Below the pieces are notes generated by a model. It did not search any database, had not been told where the DNA came from, and was given only the letters and a program-made list of their open reading frames with translations. The translations under genes were made by a program, and so were the position numbers. A stretch of 64,000 bases of DNA from Litorimonas sp963972195 (GTDB taxonomy: Bacteria > Pseudomonadota > Alphaproteobacteria > Caulobacterales > Maricaulaceae): NCBI GenBank assembly GCA_963972195.1, contig CAXATH010000007.1, forward strand, positions 62,001 to 126,000, written 5' to 3'. Below are positions 49,503 through 59,745 of this stretch, one piece after another; within the stretch, counting starts at the first letter, position 1, and each line of letters begins with the position of its first letter.

Positions 49503-49726
49503 CATAAAAAAAGCTTTGCGACTGGCCCTGACTTTGCTACGCCCGATGGGCAAGGCGTAGTTGGTTCCACCAAAAGATTCGACAATAATGTTTGAATAAA
49601 GAGGAACACCGCAGATTGCCCCATTAGAAATGCCTTTTTAAAAATTAGGCCCTGTCGTTTGTCTGTCTCACTCAATTTGAGTGTTGCCAGAGTGTGGACG
49701 ATAAAACATCCGTATAGGACAAGATC

Positions 49727-50383
49727 ATGAAGCGTCAGCGCGGTCGTAATCGTAATAAAAGTAACAACAATAATAATAGTAACCGGTCTATGGACAGTAA
49801 TGGCCCGGACGTAAAAGTGCGCGGCAGTGCCAGTACGATTTACGACAAATACACAACTTTGGCCCGTGACGCTGCAAGTTCGGGCAACCGGGTCAAGGCT
49901 GAAAACTATCGTCAGCATGCGGAGCATTACCTTCGTCTTTTAAACGCTCAAGAGGCGGCAAAGCAGGCAGCTCAAGAAGCCCGGGCCTCCCGCAATAGTT
50001 CCAAGGATGACGACAGCGACGGTAATGACGACAATAATTCGCCGCGCAATTCGCGGGGTCGCCAATCTAACTCCCGTCGTCAGCAGAATAATGATCAAAA
50101 TGGCAATGATCAGAATGACTCCTCCAAAAACTCTGACGACAAGAGCGAGAATAAAGAGCGTAAGAAAAAGAAAAAATCCGACAAAGAAAGCTCTCAGAAC
50201 ACACCTGACGGGTTGGAAGTTGTTACACCTGAAGGCGAAAAGCCTAAGCGGAAGCGCAGCTCCAAGAACGAAAACGAGGCTGAGCCAAGTGACTCGTCCT
50301 CTGAACCCGAGGAGAAACCTAAACGTCGCCGGAAGGCCCCAACACGTAGCGACGACAACGAAAATGTTGTCGCGGCCGAGTAA
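49727..50383 (+). CDS. DUF4167 domain protein
   Basis: 218 residues. Asn/Arg-rich N-terminus; the conserved DUF4167 core (VRGSASTIYDKYTTLARDAA, then GNRVKAENYRQHAEHYLRLL) spans about residues 30-75. A long low-complexity Asp/Asn/Ser/Lys tail follows. The family is confined to alphaproteobacteria and its function is unknown; the basic and disordered composition suggests nucleic-acid or ribosome contact. The preceding 224 bp have a weak CTACGCC / GGCGTAG hairpin at 49537-49560. Confidence 0.88.
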   Translation: MKRQRGRNRNKSNNNNNSNRSMDSNGPDVKVRGSASTIYDKYTTLARDAASSGNRVKAENYRQHAEHYLRLLNAQEAAKQAAQEARASRNSSKDDDSDGNDDNNSPRNSRGRQSNSRRQQNNDQNGNDQNDSSKNSDDKSENKERKKKKKSDKESSQNTPDGLEVVTPEGEKPKRKRSSKNENEAEPSDSSSEPEEKPKRRRKAPTRSDDNENVVAAE

Positions 50384-50409
50384 GGTGTTTTACAGCTCTG
50401 AACAAATTG

Positions 50410-50436
50410 ACCCGGCGGTTTCGTCGGGTTTTTTTA
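50410..50436 (+). terminator. rho-independent terminator after the DUF4167 gene
   Basis: ACCCGGCG / CGTCGGGT stem (one G-U pair), then T7. Confidence 0.85.
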
Positions 50437-50539
50437 TAAATTAGGATAGGTCCACTCTTGCGGTAAAGGAATAAAATCCTACATGAACGATAAGGAAGAT
50501 TACCAGACTTAACTTTAAAAGAGTTGAACAGGACTAAAA

Positions 50540-53119
50540 ATGGATATTCAGGCTTATACTCAAAGAGGACGAAGTGTCATTCAATCTGCGCAAACGGAAG
50601 CCATTACACGCGACCATCAGCAGCTTGCGCCTATACATATCCTGTCAGCTTTATTGCAGGAAGACGGAGGACTGCCACGAAACCTCATCCAAATGTCAGG
50701 TGCGAATGTCAGTGCGTTAGAAAACGCGGTTTCTAACGGTCTAAGCAAATTGCCTCAGGTGCAAGGCGGTTCAGGTTTGTCACTTTCTAAAGATAGCGCC
50801 AAGATTTTTGCCAATGCAGAAAAGTCCGCGAAAGCTGCTGGCGACGCTTTTGTCACGGTAGAGCGGCTGCTGCTCGCGACTATATTTAATGCTGACAAAG
50901 ATCTGCGACAGGCATTGGATGCCGCAAATATTGACAATTCCCGTTTACAGGAGGCTATCAAGTCTGTGCGAAAAACAAATGATCCCGTCACCTCGGATGC
51001 GGCCGAGGATCAGTATGATGCATTGTCCAAATATGCCCGCGACCTGACGCAGGCCTCCCGAGACGGTAAACTTGATCCGGTCATTGGCCGCGACGAAGAA
51101 ATTCGCCGCACTATCCAGGTTCTGTCCCGTCGTTCCAAGAATAACCCGCTTTTGATAGGCGAGCCGGGGGTCGGAAAGACCGCTATTGCGGAAGGTTTAG
51201 CCAACCGCATTGTCTCCGGCGATGTGCCAGAAAGCATTCGGGATAAACGCCTGCTTGCCCTTGATATGGGAGCTCTGATCGCCGGGGCGAAATATAGAGG
51301 AGAGTTTGAAGAACGTCTCAAAGCGGTTCTAAAAGAAGTCGAGCAAGCTGAGGGACAAATCATTCTCTTTATCGACGAAATTCATACTCTGGTTGGAGCC
51401 GGTAAAACCGATGGCGCGATGGACGCAGCCAATCTGTTGAAGCCTGCATTGGCCCGCGGAGAGCTGCATTGTGTGGGTGCAACCACGCTCGACGAATATC
51501 GGAAACATCTTGAGAAAGATGCCGCACTCGCCCGTCGGTTTTTGACAGTGTTTGTGACTGAACCGACAGTAGAAGACACTATTTCCATTCTGCGGGGACT
51601 AAAAGAAAAATACGAAGTCCATCACGGCATTCGGATTTCAGATTCGGCTATTGTATCGGCTGCTCAGCTTTCTAACCGCTATATTACCGATCGGTTTTTG
51701 CCGGACAAAGCGATCGATTTGATGGACGAGGCGGCGTCTCGTCTGCGGATGCAGGTGGATAGTAAACCAGAAGCGTTGGACGAAATAGACCGCCGATTGA
51801 TTCAATTGAAAATCGAAGTCGAGGCTTTGAAAAAAGAAACGGATAAAGCGTCTAAAGAGCGTTTGAAAAAACGTATGTCAGAGATTGGTGATTTAAAGTC
51901 TCAATCAGACGAACTGACCTCCGCGTGGCAATCGGAAAAGTCCAAATTGGCTTCAGCGACCGATGTAAAAGAACGTTTGGACCAGGCCCGTTTTCATCTG
52001 CAAGACGCTGTGCGGCGCGGGGACTATGAAACTGCCGGACGACTTCAGCATGAAGACATTCCTTCACTCGAAGAAAAGGTAAAAGAGCTGGAAAGTCAGA
52101 ATACGGATGAGTCCGCACTCGCATCTGAAACTGTTTCCGCGGAAACAATTGCAGCCGTCGTGTCTCGCTGGACGGGCGTTCCCGTTGAGAAAATGCTTGA
52201 AGGTGAACGTGATAAATTACTCCAGATGGAAGATATTCTGGGCGCGAGAGTAGTCGGGCAGAGCCGGGCTGTAGCTGCAGTTTCAGACGCGGTGCGCCGG
52301 GCCAGGGCTGGCTTACGGGATCCCGCGCGGCCCATTGGGAGCTTCATGTTTCTCGGGCCAACGGGCGTTGGTAAAACGGAACTCACCAAAGCTTTGGCCA
52401 GCTTTATGTTTGATGACGATCAGGCGATTACGCGCATGGACATGTCGGAGTATATGGAAAAGCATTCTGTCGCGCGCCTTATCGGAGCGCCTCCGGGTTA
52501 TGTGGGTTATGACGAAGGCGGCGCTTTGACGGAAGCAGTCCGGCGTCGGCCTTATCAGGTTGTCTTATTTGATGAGATCGAGAAAGCGCATCCTGATGTA
52601 TTCAATGTCCTCTTGCAGGTTCTAGATGATGGACGTCTGACGGACGGGCAGGGACGAACGGTAGATTTCCGAAATACACTCATCATCATGACGTCTAACA
52701 TCGGGTCGCAACATCTTCTAAATCTAGGCGACGGAGAGAATGTGAATGCAGCGCGAGTCGGTGTTATGGCGGAAGTTAATGCGCACTTCCGTCCGGAATT
52801 TTTGAACCGGCTAGATGAAATTTTGTTGTTCGAGCGGCTCAAGCCCGAACATATGGGCGCAATCGTTGATATTCAGATTAAGCGCCTGCAAGGATGGCTC
52901 AAAGACAAATCCATTATTCTGGCGTTGTCTAAGGAAGCGCGGGATTGGCTTGGAAAGCAAGGCTATGATCCGTCATATGGGGCCCGTCCGTTAAAACGTG
53001 TCATTCAAAAAAGCGTGCAAGATGAACTGGCGCGGGAGCTTTTGGCAGGACGCATAGCCGATGGAGACAAAATTCAGGTCGATTTAAAAGGTGGGAAAAT
53101 CCACATTGTAAAAGCTTAA
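50540..53119 (+). CDS. clpB: disaggregase ClpB
   Basis: 859-residue Hsp100 AAA+ disaggregase that works with DnaK. N-terminal Clp repeat domain, first Walker A GEPGVGKT (about 208-215), middle coiled-coil domain (about 410-520), second Walker A GPTGVGKT (about 607-614), and sensor/arginine-finger motifs (SYGARPLKR near the end). Length is that of E. coli ClpB. It lies about 105 bp after the DUF4167 terminator, so it has its own promoter. I see no clear sigma32 site. Confidence 0.97.
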   Translation: MDIQAYTQRGRSVIQSAQTEAITRDHQQLAPIHILSALLQEDGGLPRNLIQMSGANVSALENAVSNGLSKLPQVQGGSGLSLSKDSAKIFANAEKSAKAAGDAFVTVERLLLATIFNADKDLRQALDAANIDNSRLQEAIKSVRKTNDPVTSDAAEDQYDALSKYARDLTQASRDGKLDPVIGRDEEIRRTIQVLSRRSKNNPLLIGEPGVGKTAIAEGLANRIVSGDVPESIRDKRLLALDMGALIAGAKYRGEFEERLKAVLKEVEQAEGQIILFIDEIHTLVGAGKTDGAMDAANLLKPALARGELHCVGATTLDEYRKHLEKDAALARRFLTVFVTEPTVEDTISILRGLKEKYEVHHGIRISDSAIVSAAQLSNRYITDRFLPDKAIDLMDEAASRLRMQVDSKPEALDEIDRRLIQLKIEVEALKKETDKASKERLKKRMSEIGDLKSQSDELTSAWQSEKSKLASATDVKERLDQARFHLQDAVRRGDYETAGRLQHEDIPSLEEKVKELESQNTDESALASETVSAETIAAVVSRWTGVPVEKMLEGERDKLLQMEDILGARVVGQSRAVAAVSDAVRRARAGLRDPARPIGSFMFLGPTGVGKTELTKALASFMFDDDQAITRMDMSEYMEKHSVARLIGAPPGYVGYDEGGALTEAVRRRPYQVVLFDEIEKAHPDVFNVLLQVLDDGRLTDGQGRTVDFRNTLIIMTSNIGSQHLLNLGDGENVNAARVGVMAEVNAHFRPEFLNRLDEILLFERLKPEHMGAIVDIQIKRLQGWLKDKSIILALSKEARDWLGKQGYDPSYGARPLKRVIQKSVQDELARELLAGRIADGDKIQVDLKGGKIHIVKA

Positions 53120-53124
53120 AACAA

Positions 53125-53157
53125 AAACCCCGCTTCAAGGCGGGGTTTCCATTTTTT
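53125..53157 (+). terminator. rho-independent terminator after clpB
   Basis: AAACCCCGC / GCGGGGTTT stem with a TTCAAG loop, then a T-rich run. Confidence 0.85.
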
Positions 53158-53929
53158 ATTTTTTTGTCTTGGGGCCGGGTTTTTTTCTCGGCGTCCCGTC
53201 CTTTTTAAGCAAATTGCCGTCTTTATCCCGAGGGGCTTTGGAACCCATTTTTGGGCCCCGCTTTTTTGGGGGGGTAGATTTCGAGGGACTTGTGTTTTTC
53301 GCAGCAAGTTTGGAACTGGCCGCCTTAGTCTTATGCGCCGTCTTGGCCGCAGGCGAGGTTTTCCGTGTTTTTGGCTTAGCCGTGGGCTCAAGGATTTTAG
53401 CAGGAGTGGGGTCTTGAGACTCTTTGGGATTCGAGCCTTTGCCCATGATCTCTTCATTTTTTGCCTTTGAAGACATTTTCGATGAACTCGTCTTTTCCTT
53501 CACATTACCCGAGAAATCTTCAAAGCTATCCTTTGCGTCCTCAAAAGATGTACGGGTTTTTTCAGAAGCGCTTTGTGTGAAGTTTCTAGCTCTCTGTGAG
53601 GCGGCCTCAGCAGCTTTTCGTGTCTCTTTCATAATATCGATATCGGCAGATTCAGACTTTCCGCCATCCGGAGATAAATTGTCATTGATCCGGAAGAGAG
53701 CGACGGCGAGTTCGGAAAAGAGGCGAATTGTGACGAGCGCCAATAAGATAGAGGCGAAGAAGTTTATAAAGCTAACAAACGCCGCCAGTGGATCTAGCTG
53801 GATATTGTCGAGAGCCGTCGAGAAGAACGACAATCCCCAGACTATAATGGCGAGCCAAAAGAAAGGGATAACGAGTTTTTCTTTCAATAATTTATCAAAA
53901 GAGAAAAAGAAGGTGATGAAATTCTTCAC
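53156..53929 (-). CDS. DUF4282-like membrane protein with basic C-terminal tail
   Basis: 257 residues. The N-terminal ~85 residues resemble DUF4282: FFFSFDKLLKEKLVIPFFWL, two membrane helices (about 20-40 and 50-72) and FSELAVALFRINDNL. A helical Ala/Ser/Glu region follows (about 95-150), then a Lys/Pro/Ser/Ala tail with histone-H1-like and AT-hook-like runs (PKKRGPKMGSK, PRKKPGPK). The tail should be cytosolic and could bind nucleic acid or acidic lipids. Function unknown. Confidence 0.75.
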   Translation of the reverse strand: MKNFITFFFSFDKLLKEKLVIPFFWLAIIVWGLSFFSTALDNIQLDPLAAFVSFINFFASILLALVTIRLFSELAVALFRINDNLSPDGGKSESADIDIMKETRKAAEAASQRARNFTQSASEKTRTSFEDAKDSFEDFSGNVKEKTSSSKMSSKAKNEEIMGKGSNPKESQDPTPAKILEPTAKPKTRKTSPAAKTAHKTKAASSKLAAKNTSPSKSTPPKKRGPKMGSKAPRDKDGNLLKKDGTPRKKPGPKTKK

Positions 53930-54021
53930 AGTATTGAGCCCTATTGTTAAATACCTGACAAGTTTAACTCTTGGCGTGATTTAATCAATAGAGCTTTCGA
54001 ACTGTGCTTAATGCCGTCTCT

Positions 54022-55434
54022 CTAAGGGGCTACATCCGCCATAACGGAAAGTTCTGGAGTCGGCGTAATGGTTTCGGAGGACGCTCTAAGAGTTTCAATA
54101 TCGGCCCGGCGTTTTGCAAAGGCCGCCATTTCAGATTTCGCGAGAGGTTTTCCGTCAAGCTGCGACAGGCGGCTTGGGTTAATTTTCTTGCCGTGATGCA
54201 TGACCTCATAGTGAAGGTGAGGCCCGGTAGAGCGGCCTGTGGTCCCGACATAGCCGATAATTTGATCTTGAGTAACGCGGCTGCCGGCACGCACGCCATT
54301 GGCAAATTTGCTCATATGGGCATAGGCCGTCTTATAACCATCCGTATGGCGGATACGAATATAGTTTCCGAAGCTGCCATACCGGTTTGCACGTTCGACA
54401 GTCCCTGAGCCAGCAGCCATAATCGGTGTCCCGCGAGGCGCTGCAAAATCAGTCCCGCTATGCATCTTGGTGTAACCAAGGATAGGGTGTTTGCGCCGCC
54501 CAAAGCTTGAGGAGAGACGGGCTCCGTTGATCGGAGTTGTCCGCAATTTCCGTTTCGCGGTCTTGCCGTCTAAATCATAGAAATTTTCTAAGCCTTCAGA
54601 ATCCTCGTAGAGCCAATAGCTGGATGTTTTGCCGCGTGGAGAGAAGCTTGTGTAAAGAAGGTCGCCAGCTTTGATGATCTCGCCTTTGCGGTCTCGCGCC
54701 ACTTCAAAAAACATTTCAAACTCGTCGCCGGGTTGGATGTCCCGCTGGAAATCAACTGAATACTCGTAAATATTTGCAAATTGAGCGACAACTTTATCAG
54801 GCGCTCCCAGACGCGTGGCGTCGAGGTATAGGGAATTATCAATTCTGGCTTTTACGCCTACAGTTTCATACTTGAATTCAGCAGAGACTTCCCGTGCGCT
54901 AAAGCTGTCATCTTGCCTGTCAACAAAGACTGTTTTTTCGACTGTCGGGCGAAAAATCAAATTTTGAAGCATGCCATCTTGAAAATACAGATTGAACTTT
55001 TGTCCGACACGCACCTTCCGGGGGGGATAAACTTCAGCAAAAGCTTCCGTCACGCGATAAGCTTCATTTCCAGAAAGGCCGTTATCTTGAAGAAGAGGGC
55101 CTAAACTATCACCTGACTCAACGGTCAATGTCATCTGCTCGATTGGGGCCGACGCAAAATCATCGTCCAAAGCCAGGTCATAACGTGTTAAATCGATATT
55201 TGATATTGGCAGCGACGTCGTCTCTGCGGCTTCAACTGTTTTCGTGTTGTTATCGGGCAGGATGAAGAAACCTGAAAAAGCCACTAACCCAGCCACTCCC
55301 AAAAACTTCATTTGGTTTTGTTTTGGAATGATAGTGTGAGAAAAATCCCGAAAGGCTGTCGCCCTGATTAACAATCCTGTCTTCAACGCACTCAATTTGC
55401 TTGGCGTTTTGGCTTGGTAATCAGACTCAGACAT
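54022..55434 (-). CDS. M23 family peptidoglycan endopeptidase
   Basis: 470-residue membrane-anchored LytM-type zinc peptidase. A cytosolic start (about 40 residues) precedes a membrane helix near 43-60. A LysM/OapA-like region follows (VESGDSLGPLLQDNGLSGNE). The M23 domain has HSGTDFAAPRGTP (His, Asp), AYAHMSKF and GPHLHYEV (HxH), all metal residues intact. It should cut peptide cross-links during growth or division. It is divergent from the YdbH-like gene across 191 bp. Confidence 0.92.
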   Translation of the reverse strand: MSESDYQAKTPSKLSALKTGLLIRATAFRDFSHTIIPKQNQMKFLGVAGLVAFSGFFILPDNNTKTVEAAETTSLPISNIDLTRYDLALDDDFASAPIEQMTLTVESGDSLGPLLQDNGLSGNEAYRVTEAFAEVYPPRKVRVGQKFNLYFQDGMLQNLIFRPTVEKTVFVDRQDDSFSAREVSAEFKYETVGVKARIDNSLYLDATRLGAPDKVVAQFANIYEYSVDFQRDIQPGDEFEMFFEVARDRKGEIIKAGDLLYTSFSPRGKTSSYWLYEDSEGLENFYDLDGKTAKRKLRTTPINGARLSSSFGRRKHPILGYTKMHSGTDFAAPRGTPIMAAGSGTVERANRYGSFGNYIRIRHTDGYKTAYAHMSKFANGVRAGSRVTQDQIIGYVGTTGRSTGPHLHYEVMHHGKKINPSRLSQLDGKPLAKSEMAAFAKRRADIETLRASSETITPTPELSVMADVAP

Positions 55435-55625
55435 ACAAAAACCCTTCTCGGAATGAAAACCTTTTACCTATGAACAAAAGGATCGCCCCAATACTCCCCA
55501 TTTATCCCTAATCTATAGTTAACTCAGTGCAGTCAATTCGTAAACTTACGAAGTTTTTATAGTCCTGTTACTTTGCACAGCGTAAGGAGGAATAAACCAA
55601 ACGAGCAAGGATTTAGCAAACAAGA

Positions 55626-58600
55626 ATGTCATTTCAGCCTGAAATTTCATCCAAGCCTACAAAGTCGGGGCCATCAGTGGGTAAAAAAAAGCCGGTCTGG
55701 AGGTGGGTGGGCGCTTTCTTGCTGGGTGTATTCATCATCGGAGTTCTTGTGACGGCATGGGTTTGGTCGAACCGCTATTCGGTATTGGAGCAATATGCCA
55801 TCACTTTTCTGGAAGAACGAGGCATCGAAGCTCAGCTCTCCATAAAAAGAGCGAACTTTGATACGCTGCAAGTTGATAATGTCGAGCTCACCTATCGATC
55901 TGAAGGAAGACCATTTTTCACCGCGAAGCGCATTGAGGCTGACTATATTTTAAAGGAAGCGTTGCGAGGTAATATGAAACGCCTCCGTCTTGTGGAACCC
56001 ACGGCCCGGATTACCTTGGACGAAAATTTCAAGATTACAGATGGATGGCTCCCGCCGGAAAGCGAAAGTTCCCCCGGCGGCCTCTCTATTCCAGAGAGTG
56101 GCTTCTTTATTGAAGACGCAACTTTCAATCTGGAAACGCCATATGGCTCACCGGAGATTGCTATGAGCGCCTCTATCCGTAAAACAGACAAATTCGAAGC
56201 GACACTTGTCTTTGATGAAACGAATTTAAATTATAACGACTGGGCGCTCACCGGTAGCGCGCGGCTGGACCTTGATGTGGAGGGCGACAATAAAGAGATA
56301 GACTCACTCATTCGATTGCAACACCTATCCCGCAACGATCTCAATCTTGACAAAGCCACACTCGAAGTGAAGGGGGCCTTGATTGCCAATACAACCTTGC
56401 CCATCGAACTTGAAACACTGGATGTAACGTTTAACGGCGATATAGAGGGTACGGCGAACCGATTGGAGACAGAGCCATTTACATTGGATGAGAGCCAGTT
56501 TGTTTGGGAGGGTGAAATTACCCGCCAAACCGACCTCAACTCGCCAATAGGGCTGGCCGGCCAGATAGATATTTCAACAAAGCAGTTTACATTTGCGGAT
56601 GAAGCGCGCGCTAAAAATCTTGCGCAAATGCTTACCTTGTCAGAAGCGTTGTCCAGCACGCCGATCGCGCAACACTTTGCACCGTCTCTTACAAATACGG
56701 TGGAACAACTATTAATGCAGTCGTCAATCAAGGCGACGGCAGACATAAATTTTCAGAACGAGGCGGCGGTTATCACACTGATAAACCCATTGGACGCTGT
56801 GCACGAAAACACCGAGTTGATCGTGAGTGGTACCGATAGGCCAATTTATAATTGGAATCGGTTGACCGACGATCTGAAGCTTTCTTTTGACGCAGCTCTA
56901 AATCGACCTGTGCCGACGACACTGAACAATACTCGCATAGAGGCTGAAACCGTAAATGGCTGGCACCTATCGGATATAACTGTGTTCTCAGGGAGAATGA
57001 ATACAGCAAAGTCGTGGCAGGTTGTGTCTGATAATGAGCCTGCCCGGCTGGCACCATTCAAGGCAGCGATTGAATATCAGGCCGAAACATCGCGCCGTCT
57101 GAACATAACCGGCGGGGTCGATTTTGATGGGAGAGTACCCGGTGGTTATGTGAAAGGTTTCAAGACGGCTGGCCGTGTAAACCTGCGCCTTCCCCCTAGC
57201 GGAGAGCAGGGACTGATGCTGTCTTATGTTCCGAATAAGCCAAAGGTGAATATTGGCTATTTGGAAACTGAAACCCACTGGGACTTGCAAGACATCTCTC
57301 TGGATTTGGCAGATGGCAGTCATATTTTTTCGCTGACTGGGAACAAGGCCAAAATTGAGGCTGGCCTGAAAAATGTTCGGTTCAATGCTTTAAACAAAGT
57401 GGACGAGCGCGATTTTGACATGGAGCTTGAGACGGCTCAAGCGAAAGGCGCTCTGAACACACAGTCGGGCTATCAGGACTGGACTATCTTATTTGATAAT
57501 GCCGGTATGCAATCTGACAACTTTCCGGTGCAAGGCACGTCTGCCCAAGTGCCGAGCGGCACGTTTTCTGTGCAGCGCACTGACGACACAATCGCCTTTG
57601 ATTTCAAATCAAATAAGGTGGATGTTTCCCTGCCGCAAGGCCGCGTGGACGGTATAGAGGTTCATGCACACGGAACACCGGCAGAGTATAAAGCGGAACA
57701 TACGGGAGGCATTTTCAAATCTGAGAACTTGGAAATTCCGAACTGGCCAGTCTCCGGTACGGTTCGTTTTGCAGGAGGGGAATTCATCGGCGAAGCGGTG
57801 GCTCGTATTCCCAAAGCAAATAACACGCCTCTTAATATAGAGTATAATTTTAAGGACGGAGCTGGATCTGCCCACGCGGTACTGGAAGGATTGACATTTA
57901 AAACCGGAGGCTTGCAGCCACAAACTTTGGCATCGGCGCTTGCAGGTAAGGTGGCCGCTGTAGAAGGCACAATTTCTGCCGATATGGGGGTGAAATTTGC
58001 GAACGGTGAAATTCAAGAGTCCGGCGGCGTACTCAGTATTATGGATATGAACTTTGGTACCGCGCCGGGCCCCGTAGAGGGACTTAACACCCAGATTGAG
58101 TTTTCTTCTTTGATACCTTTTCAGACCGCGGGTCGCCAAACCATGACAGTGGAGAATTTTGATCCGGGAATACCGCTGGAAGACGGAACGATCGAATACG
58201 AGCTCGTGCCCGAAGGCGTTAAGATTTATAGTGCCCAGTGGCCTTTGAACGTCGGCGCGTTCGAACTGGACCCATTCACATGGCGTTACGGCGCAGATGA
58301 AAACCGGGTTGTCATGCGGTTGAATGACATTTCAATTGATGAACTTCTTCAATCTGTCGGAAATGAAAAATTAGAAGCTACAGGAACGGTAAGAGGTGTT
58401 TTCCCGATTGTCGTAAGAGGTTTGAACGTTTTGGTCGATGACGGATATTTGGAAGCGAAGGATGGGGGTATTATTCGCTTCAAATCAGAGCAATCGCAAG
58501 AAACATCAGATCGATTTCAAGGAGACAATATTATCGACACTTGGTCGTCGGGGGATGAGGGCGTTTACAACGATTTAGCCCGCGAAGCGCTGAGAGAGTT

Positions 58601-58820
58601 CAATTATCGGGAGCTGACGGCTTCGATAGATGGGCCGTTGGACGGAGATGTGGAGCTTGGCGTTGTGTTCAACGGAGCCAATAAAAAGGTTCTCAATGGC
58701 CAACCCTTTGAATTCGACATCAATGTTCAAGGAGAGCTCTTCAACATTCTGCGGAGTTTCAATTCTAACTCTCAAATCAAATCAGAGTTGTTGAAAAAAG
58801 AAGCTGACAGGCAGCAATAG
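55626..58820 (+). CDS. YdbH-like (AsmA/TamB-type) intermembrane lipid transport protein
   Basis: 1064 residues: a cytosolic stub, one membrane helix at about 26-48, then an almost wholly beta-stranded periplasmic body (repeated LDVTFNGDIEG, VRGVFPIVVRGLNVLVDDGY). This is the bridge-like architecture of the AsmA superfamily. The C-terminal part resembles YdbH (GVVFNGANKKVLNGQPFEFD, NVQGELFNILRS). YdbH moves phospholipid between membranes in E. coli with the lipoprotein YnbE. Neither ynbE nor ydbL follows here. Confidence 0.82.
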   Translation: MSFQPEISSKPTKSGPSVGKKKPVWRWVGAFLLGVFIIGVLVTAWVWSNRYSVLEQYAITFLEERGIEAQLSIKRANFDTLQVDNVELTYRSEGRPFFTAKRIEADYILKEALRGNMKRLRLVEPTARITLDENFKITDGWLPPESESSPGGLSIPESGFFIEDATFNLETPYGSPEIAMSASIRKTDKFEATLVFDETNLNYNDWALTGSARLDLDVEGDNKEIDSLIRLQHLSRNDLNLDKATLEVKGALIANTTLPIELETLDVTFNGDIEGTANRLETEPFTLDESQFVWEGEITRQTDLNSPIGLAGQIDISTKQFTFADEARAKNLAQMLTLSEALSSTPIAQHFAPSLTNTVEQLLMQSSIKATADINFQNEAAVITLINPLDAVHENTELIVSGTDRPIYNWNRLTDDLKLSFDAALNRPVPTTLNNTRIEAETVNGWHLSDITVFSGRMNTAKSWQVVSDNEPARLAPFKAAIEYQAETSRRLNITGGVDFDGRVPGGYVKGFKTAGRVNLRLPPSGEQGLMLSYVPNKPKVNIGYLETETHWDLQDISLDLADGSHIFSLTGNKAKIEAGLKNVRFNALNKVDERDFDMELETAQAKGALNTQSGYQDWTILFDNAGMQSDNFPVQGTSAQVPSGTFSVQRTDDTIAFDFKSNKVDVSLPQGRVDGIEVHAHGTPAEYKAEHTGGIFKSENLEIPNWPVSGTVRFAGGEFIGEAVARIPKANNTPLNIEYNFKDGAGSAHAVLEGLTFKTGGLQPQTLASALAGKVAAVEGTISADMGVKFANGEIQESGGVLSIMDMNFGTAPGPVEGLNTQIEFSSLIPFQTAGRQTMTVENFDPGIPLEDGTIEYELVPEGVKIYSAQWPLNVGAFELDPFTWRYGADENRVVMRLNDISIDELLQSVGNEKLEATGTVRGVFPIVVRGLNVLVDDGYLEAKDGGIIRFKSEQSQETSDRFQGDNIIDTWSSGDEGVYNDLAREALREFNYRELTASIDGPLDGDVELGVVFNGANKKVLNGQPFEFDINVQGELFNILRSFNSNSQIKSELLKKEADRQQ

Positions 58821-58831
58821 GAAAGTTCTTA

Positions 58832-59527
58832 TTATCCCGGTCCGCTGGTATTGGCTGTCGAATGTTTGACAACGTCATCCGCGACGTAAGGATTATCAGC
58901 TCTTTCCGCTCCGAATGTCCCCATAGGACCATGACCCGGCACGAAGCGCATGTCAGAACCCAAAGGCCAAAGCTTGGTCGTAATACTTTCGATAAGCTGC
59001 GCGTGATTGCCTTTTGGAAAGTCCGTCCGGCCAATTGACCCCCGAAAGAGTACGTCTCCTACAAAAGCAATTTTCATATCTTGATTGTAAATGACAACAT
59101 GTCCTGGCGTATGCCCAGGCGTATGCGCCACTTTAAAAGTCACGCCGCTCAGTTCCAACTCGTCTCCGTCATTTAGGTAACGATCAGGGACGACATTTCG
59201 TCCCATTCCGGCGTGGCCATAGCGTGCCCAATGCTGTTCAATGTCATCCATCCAGAATTGGTCGTCTTTATGAGGGCCAATTACGTCAATACCAAAATCT
59301 TCGCGAAGTGTTTGCGCCCCACCAGCATGATCCAGATGTCCATGAGTGAGCCAAATTTCTTTGAGTTTAATGCCAATTTCTTCCATCGCGGTTTTGAGCT
59401 TTTCAGGCTCGCCGCCCGGATCAATCAAGACGCCTTCTTTGGTCTCTACATCGTAAAGCAGAGAGCAGTTCTGGGCGAAAGGAGTTACTGGAAGCAATTT
59501 TAAATCTAGACGGGCCATAGGCTTCAT
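58832..59527 (-). CDS. metallo-beta-lactamase fold hydrolase (GloB/YcbL type)
   Basis: 231 residues. Zinc ligands: LTHGHLDHAGG (HxHxDH), HTPGHTPGHV (His), FVGDVLFRGSIGRTDFP (bridging Asp) and FVPGHGPMGT (His). The short form without the glyoxalase II C-terminal domain matches YcbL. It probably hydrolyses a glutathione or other thioester in the cytosol. An internal ATG at codon 4 is an alternative start. Two + strand terminators lie just upstream of its start. Confidence 0.9.
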   Translation of the reverse strand: MKPMARLDLKLLPVTPFAQNCSLLYDVETKEGVLIDPGGEPEKLKTAMEEIGIKLKEIWLTHGHLDHAGGAQTLREDFGIDVIGPHKDDQFWMDDIEQHWARYGHAGMGRNVVPDRYLNDGDELELSGVTFKVAHTPGHTPGHVVIYNQDMKIAFVGDVLFRGSIGRTDFPKGNHAQLIESITTKLWPLGSDMRFVPGHGPMGTFGAERADNPYVADDVVKHSTANTSGPG

Positions 59528-59630
59528 GTGTGCGTTCGGCCCATCTAGGTCAAGACTTGGTTCAGCTTAGGTTCAGGGGAAGGTCTTTAAAAAGGTATCA
59601 GGATCAGTGATCCTCTCTCTCAAAAACTTT

Positions 59631-59662
59631 GACCCGCTTGATATTTCAAGCGGGTCTTTTTT
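59631..59662 (+). terminator. orphan + strand terminator 1
   Basis: GACCCGCTTGA / TCAAGCGGGTC 11-bp perfect stem, TATT loop, then T6. It lies between two minus-strand genes; no + strand gene precedes it closely. Confidence 0.75.
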
Positions 59663-59745
59663 AGGTCTAAATTTTACAGGCTTGTCATGTATTAGACACA
59701 AAGCTGTTAAGTGAAGGGCATTATAGATTTACATCCCTTCGAACT

